The notes under the pieces: generated by a model
The model's input: only the letters and a program-made list of their open reading frames with translations
Database searches by the model: none
Told to the model about the DNA's origin: nothing
Shown here: positions 37,493-50,095 of the stretch, piece by piece
Layout of the letters: each line of letters starts with the position of its first letter
How positions within the stretch are numbered: the first letter of the stretch is position 1
From: Pseudomonas cremoris
GTDB lineage: Bacteria > Pseudomonadota > Gammaproteobacteria > Pseudomonadales > Pseudomonadaceae
Direction: 5' to 3'
NCBI RefSeq assembly: GCF_014230465.1
Contig: NZ_JAAXCY010000008.1
Span: 124,001 to 188,000, forward strand
Length of the DNA: 64,000 nt
Program-made: the position numbers and the translations under genes

Positions 37493-38809
37493 ATGCGCGT
37501 GATGAAGTGGAGCATGATCGCCCTGGCTGTTTCAGCAGGCACCTCGCAGTTCGCAATCGCGTCCTCCCAGGATGACGCCAAGGGTTTTGTTGAAGACAGC
37601 ACTTTCAGTATCAACACTCGCCTCTTGTATTTCAGCCGCGATATCCGTAACGAGCCAGGTGGTGGTTACAAACCCGTCAAGGCAGGCAGTACCGAGCGCA
37701 AGAGCATCTCTGAAGAAACCGGCCTTGGCTTCAATGCCCTGTACCAATCGGGCTTCACCCAAGGCACCATCGGTGTAGGTGTTGACGCAATTGGCCTGCT
37801 GGGCGTCAAACTCGACAGCGGCCGTGGTCACGCCGGCACCGGGCTGTTCCCTAACGGGGCTGATGGCCGTGCGCAGGACGATTACTCTAAAGGCGGCGGC
37901 GCAATCAAGTTCCGCTTCTCTGATACCGTCCTGAAAGTCGGTGATCAGTACACCACCGCGCCGGTCTACGCTTCCGATGACAGCCGCTTGCTGCCAGAGC
38001 TGCCACAAGGCGTCTCGATCACCAGCAACGAGATCAAGGGCCTGAAACTGGAAGGTGGTCACTTCACTTCCTCCGTGGCGCAGAACCAGACCTTCCGTGA
38101 CAGCATCAACGGCACTGGCCTGAAGAAAACCGACTTCATCGGTGGCGTTTACCAGCTCACCCCAGAAGTCGCTGCTAGCCTCTACTACGCGAAGACCGAA
38201 GACTACTGGAAGAAAACCTACGCCAACGTCAACTGGACTCACGCACTGAGCAAAGACCAGTCCCTGGCGTTTGACTTCAATATCTACAGCACCAAGAGCG
38301 ACGGTCAGGGTCTGCAACGCGCAGAAAAAGACGACACCACCAAGCTCGACAACCGTGCCTATAGCTTGCAGGGCGCGTACACCATCGACGCTCACACCTT
38401 TACCCTGGCCTACCAAAAGGTTAGCGGTGATGGCGACTACGGCTACGGCGTAGACGGCGGCGGCACGATCTTCCTGGCCAACTCCGTTGCACGTTCCGAC
38501 TTCAACGCTGAAGACGAAAAATCCTGGCAAGCTCGCTACGACCTGAACATGGCCACCTTCGGCATCCCAGGCCTGAGCTTCATGACTCGTTACGTCAGCG
38601 GTAGCGGCGCCAACACTGGCACTACCAGCAACGGTAAAGAGTGGGAACGCGACATCGAAGCCAAGTACGTGATCCAGAGCGGCCCAGCCAAAGACCTGAG
38701 CCTGCGTCTGCGTCAAGCGACTTACCGCTCCAGCGATGCCGTTTACTACGGTTCGGCTTCCTTGGACGAACTGCGTCTGATCGCGCAATACCCGCTGAAC
38801 ATCCTGTAA
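37493..38809 (+). CDS. OprD-family outer-membrane porin
   Basis: A 438-residue, 18-stranded porin of the OprD/Occ family, which takes up basic amino acids, peptides or carboxylates. It has a signal peptide (MRVMKWSMIALAVSAGTSQFAIA) followed by DDAKGFVEDSTFSINTRLLYFSRD, the usual start of the barrel. ATG at 37493 has AGGAG 9 nt upstream. The position beside HIT, slyX, dps and aspS matches oprD itself in P. aeruginosa, but the family is large in Pseudomonas and I do not assign the substrate. A terminator follows. Confidence 0.92.
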   Translation: MRVMKWSMIALAVSAGTSQFAIASSQDDAKGFVEDSTFSINTRLLYFSRDIRNEPGGGYKPVKAGSTERKSISEETGLGFNALYQSGFTQGTIGVGVDAIGLLGVKLDSGRGHAGTGLFPNGADGRAQDDYSKGGGAIKFRFSDTVLKVGDQYTTAPVYASDDSRLLPELPQGVSITSNEIKGLKLEGGHFTSSVAQNQTFRDSINGTGLKKTDFIGGVYQLTPEVAASLYYAKTEDYWKKTYANVNWTHALSKDQSLAFDFNIYSTKSDGQGLQRAEKDDTTKLDNRAYSLQGAYTIDAHTFTLAYQKVSGDGDYGYGVDGGGTIFLANSVARSDFNAEDEKSWQARYDLNMATFGIPGLSFMTRYVSGSGANTGTTSNGKEWERDIEAKYVIQSGPAKDLSLRLRQATYRSSDAVYYGSASLDELRLIAQYPLNIL

Positions 38810-38855
38810 TTGATTGTTTGATTACAACGATGACTTAAGGCTTAGGCCCTAAATA

Positions 38856-38893
38856 AAAAGCCGCTCCCTTGCAACAAGGGGGCGGCTTTTTTA
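38856..38893 (+). terminator. Intrinsic terminator after the OprD-family gene
   Basis: GCCGCTCCCTTG pairs with CAAGGGGGCGGC (one mismatch) around a CAA loop, followed by six T residues. Confidence 0.92.
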
Positions 38894-39000
38894 TTTCAGT
38901 ATTGTTTCAATCGAAAAATAACTAGCAAGCTAACTAACGACACTCAACACGTTGCACCGAACCTGACTCATCAGCCAAGTTCGGCGCTGTTTACTGTCGA

Positions 39001-39843
39001 CTACTTCGCCGCTGTTTCCTGCATTACGCGAATAACCCGCTGCGGAAATGGAATATCAATCCCCGCTGCTTTCAAACGATCCCGCGCCAGTTCATTGAGC
39101 ATAAACACGACGTCCCAATAATCCGGTGTCTTGGTCCAGCAACGCAGGGAAACAGTAATAGAGCTGTCGCCCAACGTCGAAACCACTGCCGCCGGTGCCG
39201 GGTCAGCCAGTACACGTGGATCCTTTGCCAGCTCCAGCAATACTTCACGGGCTTTCTGCAGGTCGGCCTCGTAGTCCACGCCTACGTCAAACACCACCTT
39301 GCGGGTGGGTTGGCGGTTGGTGTTGGTGATGAGGCCGTTGGACAGGCTGCCGTTTGGAATGATCACCGTCTTGTTGTCGCCGGTGCGCAACACGGTGTGG
39401 AAGATCTGGATGCTGTCGACCGTACCCGACGTGCCTTGAGCCTCGATCCAATCACCGATGCGGAACGGGCGGAACAACAGAATCAGTACACCACCCGCGA
39501 AATTCGCCAGGCTGCCTTGCAACGCCAAGCCGATGGCCAAGGTGGCGGCGCCGATTGCGGCAACGAACGAGGTAGTTGCCACGCCGATCATCGAGGCCAC
39601 GTTGACCACCAGCATGACTTTCAACGCGATGTTCGCCAGGCTGGTGATGAAGTGTTGCAGCGCCAGGTCCGCATTACGCAGAGCCAGCAAACGCCCCACG
39701 CGGTGGGTCAACACGTTGATCAGCCACCAACCAATGGCCAGCGTCAGGATGGCCAGCAAAAACCGGCTGCCATATTCCATGATCATCGGGATCCAAGACT
39801 GTGAGGTCGTGATCAAGTGATCCACTTCAGCGTTCAAATCCAT
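39001..39843 (-). CDS. Small-conductance mechanosensitive channel, MscS family
   Basis: A 280-residue short MscS channel that releases solutes on hypo-osmotic shock. Three transmembrane helices precede the beta domain. The pore helix is FVAAIGAATLAIGLALQGSL with the Gly/Ala packing pattern, and the beta domain begins LLFRPFRIGDWIEAQG. The C-terminal domain ends in INIPFPQRVIRV-like sequence (IDIPFPQRVIRVMQE). Size and layout match MscS rather than MscK. Confidence 0.93.
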   Translation of the reverse strand: MDLNAEVDHLITTSQSWIPMIMEYGSRFLLAILTLAIGWWLINVLTHRVGRLLALRNADLALQHFITSLANIALKVMLVVNVASMIGVATTSFVAAIGAATLAIGLALQGSLANFAGGVLILLFRPFRIGDWIEAQGTSGTVDSIQIFHTVLRTGDNKTVIIPNGSLSNGLITNTNRQPTRKVVFDVGVDYEADLQKAREVLLELAKDPRVLADPAPAAVVSTLGDSSITVSLRCWTKTPDYWDVVFMLNELARDRLKAAGIDIPFPQRVIRVMQETAAK

Positions 39844-39979
39844 CTACATTCTCCTGTCGAGCGGATGTTCGGTATTTTCTAGTGCCCAAAAATGCAATTG
39901 AGCCCCGTAGGGCTCAATCGTTGGCGCAGGCTCTGGGGCGTGGGACGTCAAAAACGTGCTCAGGTTCCCCAAATGGCCA

Positions 39980-40465
39980 TCAGTCGCGGAAGTTATTGAA
40001 CTGCAGCGGCATATCGAAGGTCTTGGCACGCAAGGCAGCAATCGCCTCTTGCAGGTCATCACGCTTCTTGCCGGTTACCCGAACCTGTTCACCCTGGATG
40101 GCCGCCTGGACTTTCAGCTTCGCATCCTTGATATGGGCGACGATTTTCTTCGCCAGCTCCTTGTCGATGCCTTCCTTGAGCACGGCTTCCTGCTTCATCA
40201 GCTTGCCCGAAGCGTAGGCGTCCTTGATTTCAAGGCACTGCGCGTCGATCTTGCGCTTGACCAGCGACAGCTTGAGGATCTCGATCATCGCTTCCAGCTG
40301 GAAATCGGCTTCAGCGGTCAGGTTGACTGTCAGTTCCTTTTCCTTGAATTCGAAGCTGCCCTTGCCTTTCAAGTCATAGCGACGGTCCAGTTCCTTGACG
40401 GCGTTTTCGACGGCGTTGGTGACTTCGTGTTTGTCCAGTTCGGATACCACGTCGAACGAAGGCAT
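39980..40465 (-). CDS. YajQ-family cyclic-di-GMP-binding protein
   Basis: A 161-residue protein with two ferredoxin-like domains. [26 protein letters not shown] is the family N terminus, followed by RYDLKG; the end is [12 protein letters not shown]. Relatives in Xanthomonas and Pseudomonas bind cyclic di-GMP and act with transcription factors in virulence. It is transcribed on the minus strand, divergent from panE. Confidence 0.95.
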   Translation of the reverse strand: MPSFDVVSELDKHEVTNAVENAVKELDRRYDLKGKGSFEFKEKELTVNLTAEADFQLEAMIEILKLSLVKRKIDAQCLEIKDAYASGKLMKQEAVLKEGIDKELAKKIVAHIKDAKLKVQAAIQGEQVRVTGKKRDDLQEAIAALRAKTFDMPLQFNNFRD

Positions 40466-40483
40466 GTCATTTCTCCAATATAA

Positions 40484-41506
<1,023 letters not shown>

Positions 41507-41552
41507 GCCACGCGCTACCCTGCCCGCCTGTCTATCACCTGGGAAAACCCTG

Positions 41553-43589
41553 ATGCCGCTGCGCCAGCGTCTTGAAAATCTACCGGTAGGGCAGAAACTG
41601 CTGGCCGCCCTGCTGGTGTTGTTGACCACCGTATTGCTGGTGGCCAACCTCACCTTTATCAGCGCCGCCTACTGGATATCCCAGGAAAGCATGGCCCCCC
41701 AGGCCTTGCAGGCCATCGGGCGCCTGGTGTCCAACCCGGCCCTTGCCGTCGAAGCGCTCGAATCGCCGGCCAAAGCCGACGCGCTGCTCAATGAACTGAC
41801 CAGCTATTCGCCATTGCGCGCCGCCGCCTTGTATGACGGTGAAGGCAACCGCCTGGCGCAGATGCAGCACGGTGACCGCCTGCACTTGCCCGACAACTAC
41901 CGGCATATCGAAGCCTGGCGCCTCACCGAATTTCGCAGCAACCAGGTCATCACCCTCCCCCGCGCAGGCCAACCGTCCGGGCACCTGCTACTGGTTGCCA
42001 GCAGTGAGTTGCCGGTGGCGTTCTATACCGGCACGTTGACCGCCAGCCTGGGCATCCTGATCTTCAGCGTGTTGCTGTGGCTGATCATCGCTCGCCAAAT
42101 CAAGCGCCTGATCACCCGGCCCATCCATGAGCTGGAAGAGCTGTCACGCCAGGTCACCCGCGAAGAGAACTACGCCTTGCGCGCCGGCCGTGGCAACCAC
42201 GATGAAATCGGCAGCCTGGCCGAGGCCTTCAACACCATGCTGTCGCGCATTGAAGCCCGCGAGCAGCAGCTCAAGCGCGCACGGGACGACTCCCAGGCGG
42301 CGTACGATCAAGCCCAGGGCTTGGCCGAAGAGACACGCCACACCAACCGCAAGTTGGAACTGGAGGTCCAGGTACGCAGCAAGATCGAGAAAAAACTCAC
42401 CGGTTTCCAGAACTACCTGAACAGCATCATCGACTCAATGCCCTCGGCGCTGATCGCCCTGGATGAACAGCTCTACGTTACCCAATGGAACCAGGAAGCC
42501 AGCGCGCTCTCCGGCACTCGCCTGGACGAAGCCTTGAACCAGCCGATCTACCTGGCGTTCCAGCCGCTCAAGCCTTACCTGCCGCAGATCCGCGCCACCG
42601 TAGAGCAACACACCGTGGAACGCATTGAGCGCGTCACCTGGACCAAAGACGACGAACCCAAGCATTACGCCCTGACGTTTTACCCGCTGATGGGCGGTGC
42701 CGGGCGCGGCGTGGTGATCCGGATCGATGACATCACCCAGCGCCTGTCCCTGGAAGAAATGATGGTGCAGTCGGAGAAAATGCTCTCGGTGGGCGGGCTC
42801 GCCGCTGGCATGGCCCACGAGATCAACAACCCGCTGGGCGCGATCCTGCATAACGTGCAGAACATCCGACGCCGTCTGTCGCCCGACTTGCCGAAGAACT
42901 TGGAACACGCCGAACAGGCTGGCATCGAACTGGAAACCGTCAATCATTACCTGCAAAGCCGCGAAGTCCCGCAACTGCTGGACGGCATTCAACAGGCCGG
43001 GGCACGGGCAGCGAAGATTGTCACCCACATGCTCAGCTTCAGCCGCCGCAGCAACCGGCAGATGGCCCCGTGCGACCTGCCAGCGTTGATCGACCAGGCT
43101 GTGGAAATCGCCGGTAACGACTTCGACCTCGCCATCGGTTTCGACTTCAAGGGCCAGGCGATCATTCGCCAGTTCGACCCACAACTGGGACCGGTGCCAG
43201 GCACCGCCAACGAGCTGGAACAGGTGCTGCTCAACCTGCTGAAAAACGCCGCCCAGGCCATTCACCTGCGCGAAGACGACAGCGAGCCGGGCCGCATCAT
43301 CCTGCGCACGCGCCTCAACCCGCCGTGGGCCGAGATCCAGGTGGAAGACAACGGCATCGGCATGAGCGAAAACGTGCGCAAACGTACCTTCGAGCCCTTC
43401 TTCACCACCAAGGAAATCGGCCAGGGCACTGGCTTGGGGCTATCGGTGTCGTACTTCATCATCACCAACAACCACAAGGGCCAGATGGAAGTGCACTCCA
43501 CGCTCGGCCAAGGCACCTGCTTCACGCTACGCCTGCCCTTGGCAGGAAGCCAACTGCCACCTTACGAACTCACCCAACTGGAGCAATGA
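41553..43589 (+). CDS. Sensor histidine kinase (HAMP-PAS-HisKA-HATPase), no adjacent response regulator
   Basis: The 678-residue protein has a first transmembrane helix (about 20-45), a periplasmic domain (about 46-165), a second helix (about 170-195), HAMP (about 195-250), a coiled coil, PAS (about 285-400), HisKA with the phospho-accepting His in GMAHEINNPLGAILH (about 428-442), and HATPase with NLLKNAAQAIH, DNGIGM and GTGLGLSV. No response-regulator gene lies nearby. P. aeruginosa PA4398, the likely counterpart, affects swarming and biofilm formation. It overlaps the start region of the next gene. Confidence 0.92.
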   Translation: MPLRQRLENLPVGQKLLAALLVLLTTVLLVANLTFISAAYWISQESMAPQALQAIGRLVSNPALAVEALESPAKADALLNELTSYSPLRAAALYDGEGNRLAQMQHGDRLHLPDNYRHIEAWRLTEFRSNQVITLPRAGQPSGHLLLVASSELPVAFYTGTLTASLGILIFSVLLWLIIARQIKRLITRPIHELEELSRQVTREENYALRAGRGNHDEIGSLAEAFNTMLSRIEAREQQLKRARDDSQAAYDQAQGLAEETRHTNRKLELEVQVRSKIEKKLTGFQNYLNSIIDSMPSALIALDEQLYVTQWNQEASALSGTRLDEALNQPIYLAFQPLKPYLPQIRATVEQHTVERIERVTWTKDDEPKHYALTFYPLMGGAGRGVVIRIDDITQRLSLEEMMVQSEKMLSVGGLAAGMAHEINNPLGAILHNVQNIRRRLSPDLPKNLEHAEQAGIELETVNHYLQSREVPQLLDGIQQAGARAAKIVTHMLSFSRRSNRQMAPCDLPALIDQAVEIAGNDFDLAIGFDFKGQAIIRQFDPQLGPVPGTANELEQVLLNLLKNAAQAIHLREDDSEPGRIILRTRLNPPWAEIQVEDNGIGMSENVRKRTFEPFFTTKEIGQGTGLGLSVSYFIITNNHKGQMEVHSTLGQGTCFTLRLPLAGSQLPPYELTQLEQ

Positions 43590-43591
43590 CC

Positions 43592-44170
43592 ATGGGCTTT
43601 CGCCTGTCGAAGATCTACACCCGCACCGGCGACAAGGGTGAAACCGGCCTCGGCGACGGCCGCCGTGTGCCCAAGGACCACCCGCGAGTGGAGGCGATTG
43701 GCGAAGTCGATACGTTGAACAGCCAGTTGGGGTTATTACTGGCCAATCTGGAAGAACAGAGCGGCCAGCATCCCGAATTGAAAGATGTGATTGAAGTGCT
43801 CACGCCCTGCCAGCATCGTTTGTTTGATTTGGGCGGTGAGCTGGCGATGCCGGTATACAAAGCGCTGAACGCAGCCGAGGTGGACCGGCTGGAAGCGGCG
43901 ATTGACCGCTGGAATGAAGAAGTGGGGCCGCTGGAGAACTTCATCCTGCCCGGTGGCTCGGCGTTGATTGCCCAGGCCCATGTATGCCGCAGCCTGGCGC
44001 GCAGTGCAGAGCGACGCTGTCAGCAGTTGAATGCGGTGGAGCCGTTGGAAGGGGTTGGCTTGGCGTATATCAATCGCTTGTCGGATTTGCTGTTTGTGGC
44101 GGCGCGGGTGATTGCCAAAAGGCAGGGAGTGGCAGAAGTGTTGTGGCAGGCGGCTGCCAAGCCCCATTGA
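43592..44170 (+). CDS. PduO-type ATP:cob(I)alamin adenosyltransferase
   Basis: A 192-residue enzyme that makes adenosylcobalamin from cob(I)alamin and ATP. The ATP-binding N terminus is SKIYTRTGDKGETGLGDGRRVPK; the conserved FILPGGSALIAQAHVCRSLARSAER and INRLSDLLFVAARVI are also present. The start at 43592 has GGAG 8 nt upstream; the ATG at 43586, which overlaps the kinase stop, is too near to that site. Co-transcription with the kinase gene is likely. Confidence 0.93.
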   Translation: MGFRLSKIYTRTGDKGETGLGDGRRVPKDHPRVEAIGEVDTLNSQLGLLLANLEEQSGQHPELKDVIEVLTPCQHRLFDLGGELAMPVYKALNAAEVDRLEAAIDRWNEEVGPLENFILPGGSALIAQAHVCRSLARSAERRCQQLNAVEPLEGVGLAYINRLSDLLFVAARVIAKRQGVAEVLWQAAAKPH

Positions 44171-44194
44171 TTATGCAGTGCCTGATCTGACGCC

Positions 44195-44267
44195 TTCGCG
44201 AGCAAGCCCGCTCCCACATTTTGAATGTATTCACAAATCAACATGTGGGAGCGGGCTTGCTCGCGAA
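44195..44267. repeat. REP pair in inside-out arrangement
   Basis: Two REP cores are inverted, but with the opposite polarity to the other four pairs: the reverse core (ttcgcgagcaagcccgctcccacat) comes first and the forward core second, with only 23 bp between. It sits between convergent adenosyltransferase and Nudix genes. Confidence 0.9.
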
Positions 44268-44286
44268 GAGGCCAGTCAAAACAACT

Positions 44287-45231
44287 TCAGACCTCAGGCC
44301 AAAACGCCCGAATCCCCGCTACACCCTGAGCCCCAGCCTCCCAAGCCTTCTCCCGCTCAGCCGGCCCAACCCCACCCAGCAGAAACACCGGTTTGCTGAA
44401 CCCACTGATCAACTGCGCCGCCAGCTCCCAGCCCAGAGGCTGCGCATCCGGGTGAGTCTGGGTCGGCTGAACCGGCGACAGCGTGACGAAATCCACGTCC
44501 ATCAATTCTGCCAGCGCCAGCTCCTCGGCGTTATGGCATGACGCCGCTAACCAACGATCCTTGGGCAGCGGCCGACCTTTACTCGCATATTTGCGCAACT
44601 GTGCCGAAGTCATGTGCCAGCCGGCCGAAGGAAAATCCCCCAGCCATTCGAACGGCCCCTTGAGCATCAACTGCGCCTTGCCGGCACACAGGCCAACCGC
44701 GTCCACCGCCAGGTCACGGTACTTGGGGTCGTAGCCATTGGGTGCACGCAGCTGAATCAGCTTGATGCCACCGGCAATGGCTTTCTGGATACCGCGCAAC
44801 AACGTAGGGGTTTCCAGTTCGCCCGGGGTGATCAGGTACTCGGCAGGCAAGCGCGCAGCGGCAACGATGGGGGCATTGGCCGCCGGAAACTCATAGTTGA
44901 GCAGGTCCCGAGGGGCCACCCATTCCAATGGTTGCCCTTCGGCGCCATGGGGCTCGCCGGTAAACGCCGAGACTTCCCAGACATCCAGCAACACCTGTTT
45001 GTCCGGGTAGTCATGCTGCACCTTGATCAACGGTCGCGCCGTGGTGACCTGAATGCCCAGCTCTTCCTGCAATTCGCGGGACAGCGCGGTGGCGACCGAT
45101 TCGTCGGCCTCCACCTTGCCACCAGGAAACTCCCAGAGGCCGCCCTGATGCTGGGTATCGGCACGGCGCGCCAGCAGAATCCTGCCGTCGACACCGCGAA
45201 TCACCGCTGCTGCTACATGCACTCGTTTCAC
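44287..45231 (-). CDS. Nudix hydrolase fused to a thiamine-phosphate-synthase-like domain
   Basis: The 314-residue protein has a MutT-type Nudix domain (about 1-130) with the full Nudix box GGKVEADESVATALSRELQEELGI, which cleaves nucleoside diphosphate derivatives such as 8-oxo-dGTP. A TIM-barrel domain (about 140-312) resembling ThiE/TenI follows. In that domain the usual catalytic signatures are altered: GWHMTSAQL for GVHLGQ-type, AASCHN for VSxH, and the GPVFPTxTK-like site reads LSPVQPTQTHPD. It precedes nothing on its strand but follows argJ by 20 bp. The fusion is widespread in gamma-proteobacteria; the second domain is probably not a thiamine synthase. Confidence 0.88.
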   Translation of the reverse strand: MKRVHVAAAVIRGVDGRILLARRADTQHQGGLWEFPGGKVEADESVATALSRELQEELGIQVTTARPLIKVQHDYPDKQVLLDVWEVSAFTGEPHGAEGQPLEWVAPRDLLNYEFPAANAPIVAAARLPAEYLITPGELETPTLLRGIQKAIAGGIKLIQLRAPNGYDPKYRDLAVDAVGLCAGKAQLMLKGPFEWLGDFPSAGWHMTSAQLRKYASKGRPLPKDRWLAASCHNAEELALAELMDVDFVTLSPVQPTQTHPDAQPLGWELAAQLISGFSKPVFLLGGVGPAEREKAWEAGAQGVAGIRAFWPEV

Positions 45232-45251
45232 CGCGCTTATCCTCTTCGCTA

Positions 45252-46469
45252 TCAGGTACGGTATTCCGCGTTGATCTTCACGTACTCGTGGGACAGGTCA
45301 GTGGTCCAGATGGTTTCGCTGCACTCACCGCGGCCCAACTCGATACGGATGGTGATTTCTTCCTGCTGCATGACCGCCGAGCCTTGGGCTTCGGTGTAGG
45401 TCTCGGCACGCGCGCCACGGCTGGCGATGCACACATCACCGAGGAACACGTCGATCTTGCTCACGTCCAGGTCCGGCACACCGGCACGGCCCACGGCGGC
45501 AAGAATGCGGCCCCAGTTAGGGTCGGAGGCGAACAGCGCGGTCTTGATCAGCGGCGAATGCGCCACGGTGTAACCCACGTCCAGGCATTCCTGGTGGTTG
45601 CCACCGCCGTTGACTTCAACAGTGACGAACTTGGTAGCGCCTTCACCGTCACGCACGATGGCCTGGGCTACGTCCATGCACACTTCGAACACGGCCTGCT
45701 TCAACGCCGCGAACAACGGACCGCTGGCCGAGGTGATTTCCGGCAGGTTGGCCTGGCCGGTAGCGATGAGCATGCAGCAGTCGTTGGTCGAGGTGTCGCC
45801 ATCGATGGTGATGCGGTTGAACGACTTGTTGGCGCCGTCCAGGATCAGGCTGTGCAGCACGTCGCGGGAAACTTTTGCGTCGGTGGCGATGTAGCCGAGC
45901 ATGGTGGCCATGTTCGGGCGGATCATGCCCGCGCCCTTGCTGATGCCGGTCACGGTGACGGTCACGCCTTCGTGCACGAACTGGCGGCTTGCGCCTTTTG
46001 GCAGGGTGTCAGTGGTCATGATGCCGGTGGCGGCGGCGGCCCAGTTATCCACAGACAGATCATCCAGCGCGGCTTGCAGTGCGCCTTCGATCTTCTCGAC
46101 GGGCAGCGGCTCACCGATCACACCGGTGGAGTACGGCAGCACTTGGCTGGCATCCACGCCGGTCAGTTGGGCCAGCTTGGCGCAGGTACGTGCAGCCGCC
46201 ACCAGGCCTGGCTCGCCGGTGCCAGCGTTGGCGTTGCCAGTGTTGGTCAGCAGGTAACGGATGTTGCCGGCAACGCGTTGCTTGGCCAGGATCACCGGCG
46301 CTGCGCAAAAAGCGTTGAGGGTGAACACACCGGCGACGGTCGAGCCTTCTGCACAGCGCATCACCACCACATCCTTGCGCCCTGGGCGCTTGATGCCGGC
46401 CGAAGCGATACCGAGTTCAAAACCGGCAACCGGGTGCAATGTGGGCAAAGGACCAAGACCAACAGCCAT
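45252..46469 (-). CDS. argJ: Bifunctional ornithine acetyltransferase / N-acetylglutamate synthase
   Basis: Transfers the acetyl group of N-acetylornithine to glutamate in the cyclic arginine pathway and can also use acetyl-CoA. The 405-residue precursor cleaves itself at the conserved ATMLG site: [14 protein letters not shown] is visible near residue 190, with Thr as the nucleophile of the beta chain. ATG at 46469 ([11 protein letters not shown]) matches the family. It lies 20 bp before the Nudix gene and follows secA on the minus strand after a terminator. Confidence 0.96.
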   Translation of the reverse strand: MAVGLGPLPTLHPVAGFELGIASAGIKRPGRKDVVVMRCAEGSTVAGVFTLNAFCAAPVILAKQRVAGNIRYLLTNTGNANAGTGEPGLVAAARTCAKLAQLTGVDASQVLPYSTGVIGEPLPVEKIEGALQAALDDLSVDNWAAAATGIMTTDTLPKGASRQFVHEGVTVTVTGISKGAGMIRPNMATMLGYIATDAKVSRDVLHSLILDGANKSFNRITIDGDTSTNDCCMLIATGQANLPEITSASGPLFAALKQAVFEVCMDVAQAIVRDGEGATKFVTVEVNGGGNHQECLDVGYTVAHSPLIKTALFASDPNWGRILAAVGRAGVPDLDVSKIDVFLGDVCIASRGARAETYTEAQGSAVMQQEEITIRIELGRGECSETIWTTDLSHEYVKINAEYRT

Positions 46470-46532
46470 GAATGCGCTCCTCAACAATTAGATGATGTCT
46501 GTGCCGTCGTGATCGACGGTGAAATTAATGGC

Positions 46533-46565
46533 AAAACGCCGCGACGGCAAAGGCCGGTCGCGGCG
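46533..46565 (-). terminator. Intrinsic terminator after secA
   Basis: CGCCGCGAC pairs with GTCGCGGCG around an 11-nt loop, followed on the minus strand by four T residues; it lies 30 bp past the secA stop codon. Confidence 0.7.
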
Positions 46566-46594
46566 CGGGGTGTTGCAGCGTCAGGCAAAAAATC

Positions 46595-49330
<2,736 letters not shown>

Positions 49331-49635
49331 ATCGGCAGGTTCTTCCACACATAGGGATGGAGGGCGCACCGTGAGTGGCCCGAGCAGCCCTCACGGCCGC
49401 ATGCGAACGCGCATTCTACCCGGATTCGTGGGTGAGGAAAGTGGCGTTATTCCCCGATGCTGGCATGGTGCTGTGAGAGGGCCTGTTTAAAATAAGGGCT
49501 TTTGCTGGAACTTCAACCCATGAAGCGCAGAAGTTAGCGATTGATTACACGGGCAAAGCCGCGCCGATGCATTGCCTGGGGGCGCACAGACGCTTTCTGC
49601 TAAGATGGCCGCTCTGTTACTTAAGGTGTCTAATC
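49331..49635. other. Divergent promoter region of secA and the DUF721 gene
   Basis: No gene is seen. For the plus-strand gene an extended -10 element (TGCTAAGAT, 49598-49606) lies 30 bp before the ATG. A TTGCCT at 49572 is too far upstream to act with it as a normal -35. No SecM-like frame is visible upstream of secA. The secA promoter could not be placed. Confidence 0.45.
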
Positions 49636-50091
49636 ATGGCATTTCGCCCTCTTACAGCCCGCGCTCCCGGCGTGTTGCTTCGCGAAGCCAAGCCGTTGAA
49701 AGCCATCTTTGGCCATGCGCAACGCTTGGGCCATTTGCAACGCCTGCTCGAAAGCCAGCTGCAGCCGGCCGCACGTGAACATTGTCACGTGGCGTCCTGG
49801 CGTGAAGGAAATTTACTGTTAATTGTCACCGACGGCCATTGGGCAACCCGCTTGCGCTATCAGCAAAAACGCTTGCAGCGGCAATTAATGGCATTTGATG
49901 AGTTTGCCAGCCTGATGCGCATCCAGTTCAAGGTACAGCCCCCCACCGTCCAGCAAGGCGCGGTGGGGCATACCATGGACTTGTCGGAGAACGCAGCCGA
50001 AACCATTCAGGCCACCGCCGACGGTATCAGCGATCCAGGCTTGCGCGCGGCACTTGAGCGACTGGCCGCCCACGCCAAACCCAAGGCCTGA
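49636..50091 (+). CDS. DUF721 / DciA-family protein
   Basis: A 151-residue protein with the DUF721 domain (about 20-105). In bacteria without DnaC or DnaI, DciA proteins of this family help load the replicative helicase DnaB. The REHCHVASWREGNLLLIVTDGHWATRLRY segment is the core beta-alpha unit. ATG at 49636 is preferred over an in-frame ATG 23 codons upstream, which has a Leu/Cys-rich lead unlike the family. It lies divergently from secA, as in other Pseudomonas. Confidence 0.82.
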   Translation: MAFRPLTARAPGVLLREAKPLKAIFGHAQRLGHLQRLLESQLQPAAREHCHVASWREGNLLLIVTDGHWATRLRYQQKRLQRQLMAFDEFASLMRIQFKVQPPTVQQGAVGHTMDLSENAAETIQATADGISDPGLRAALERLAAHAKPKA

Positions 50092-50095
50092 ACCG

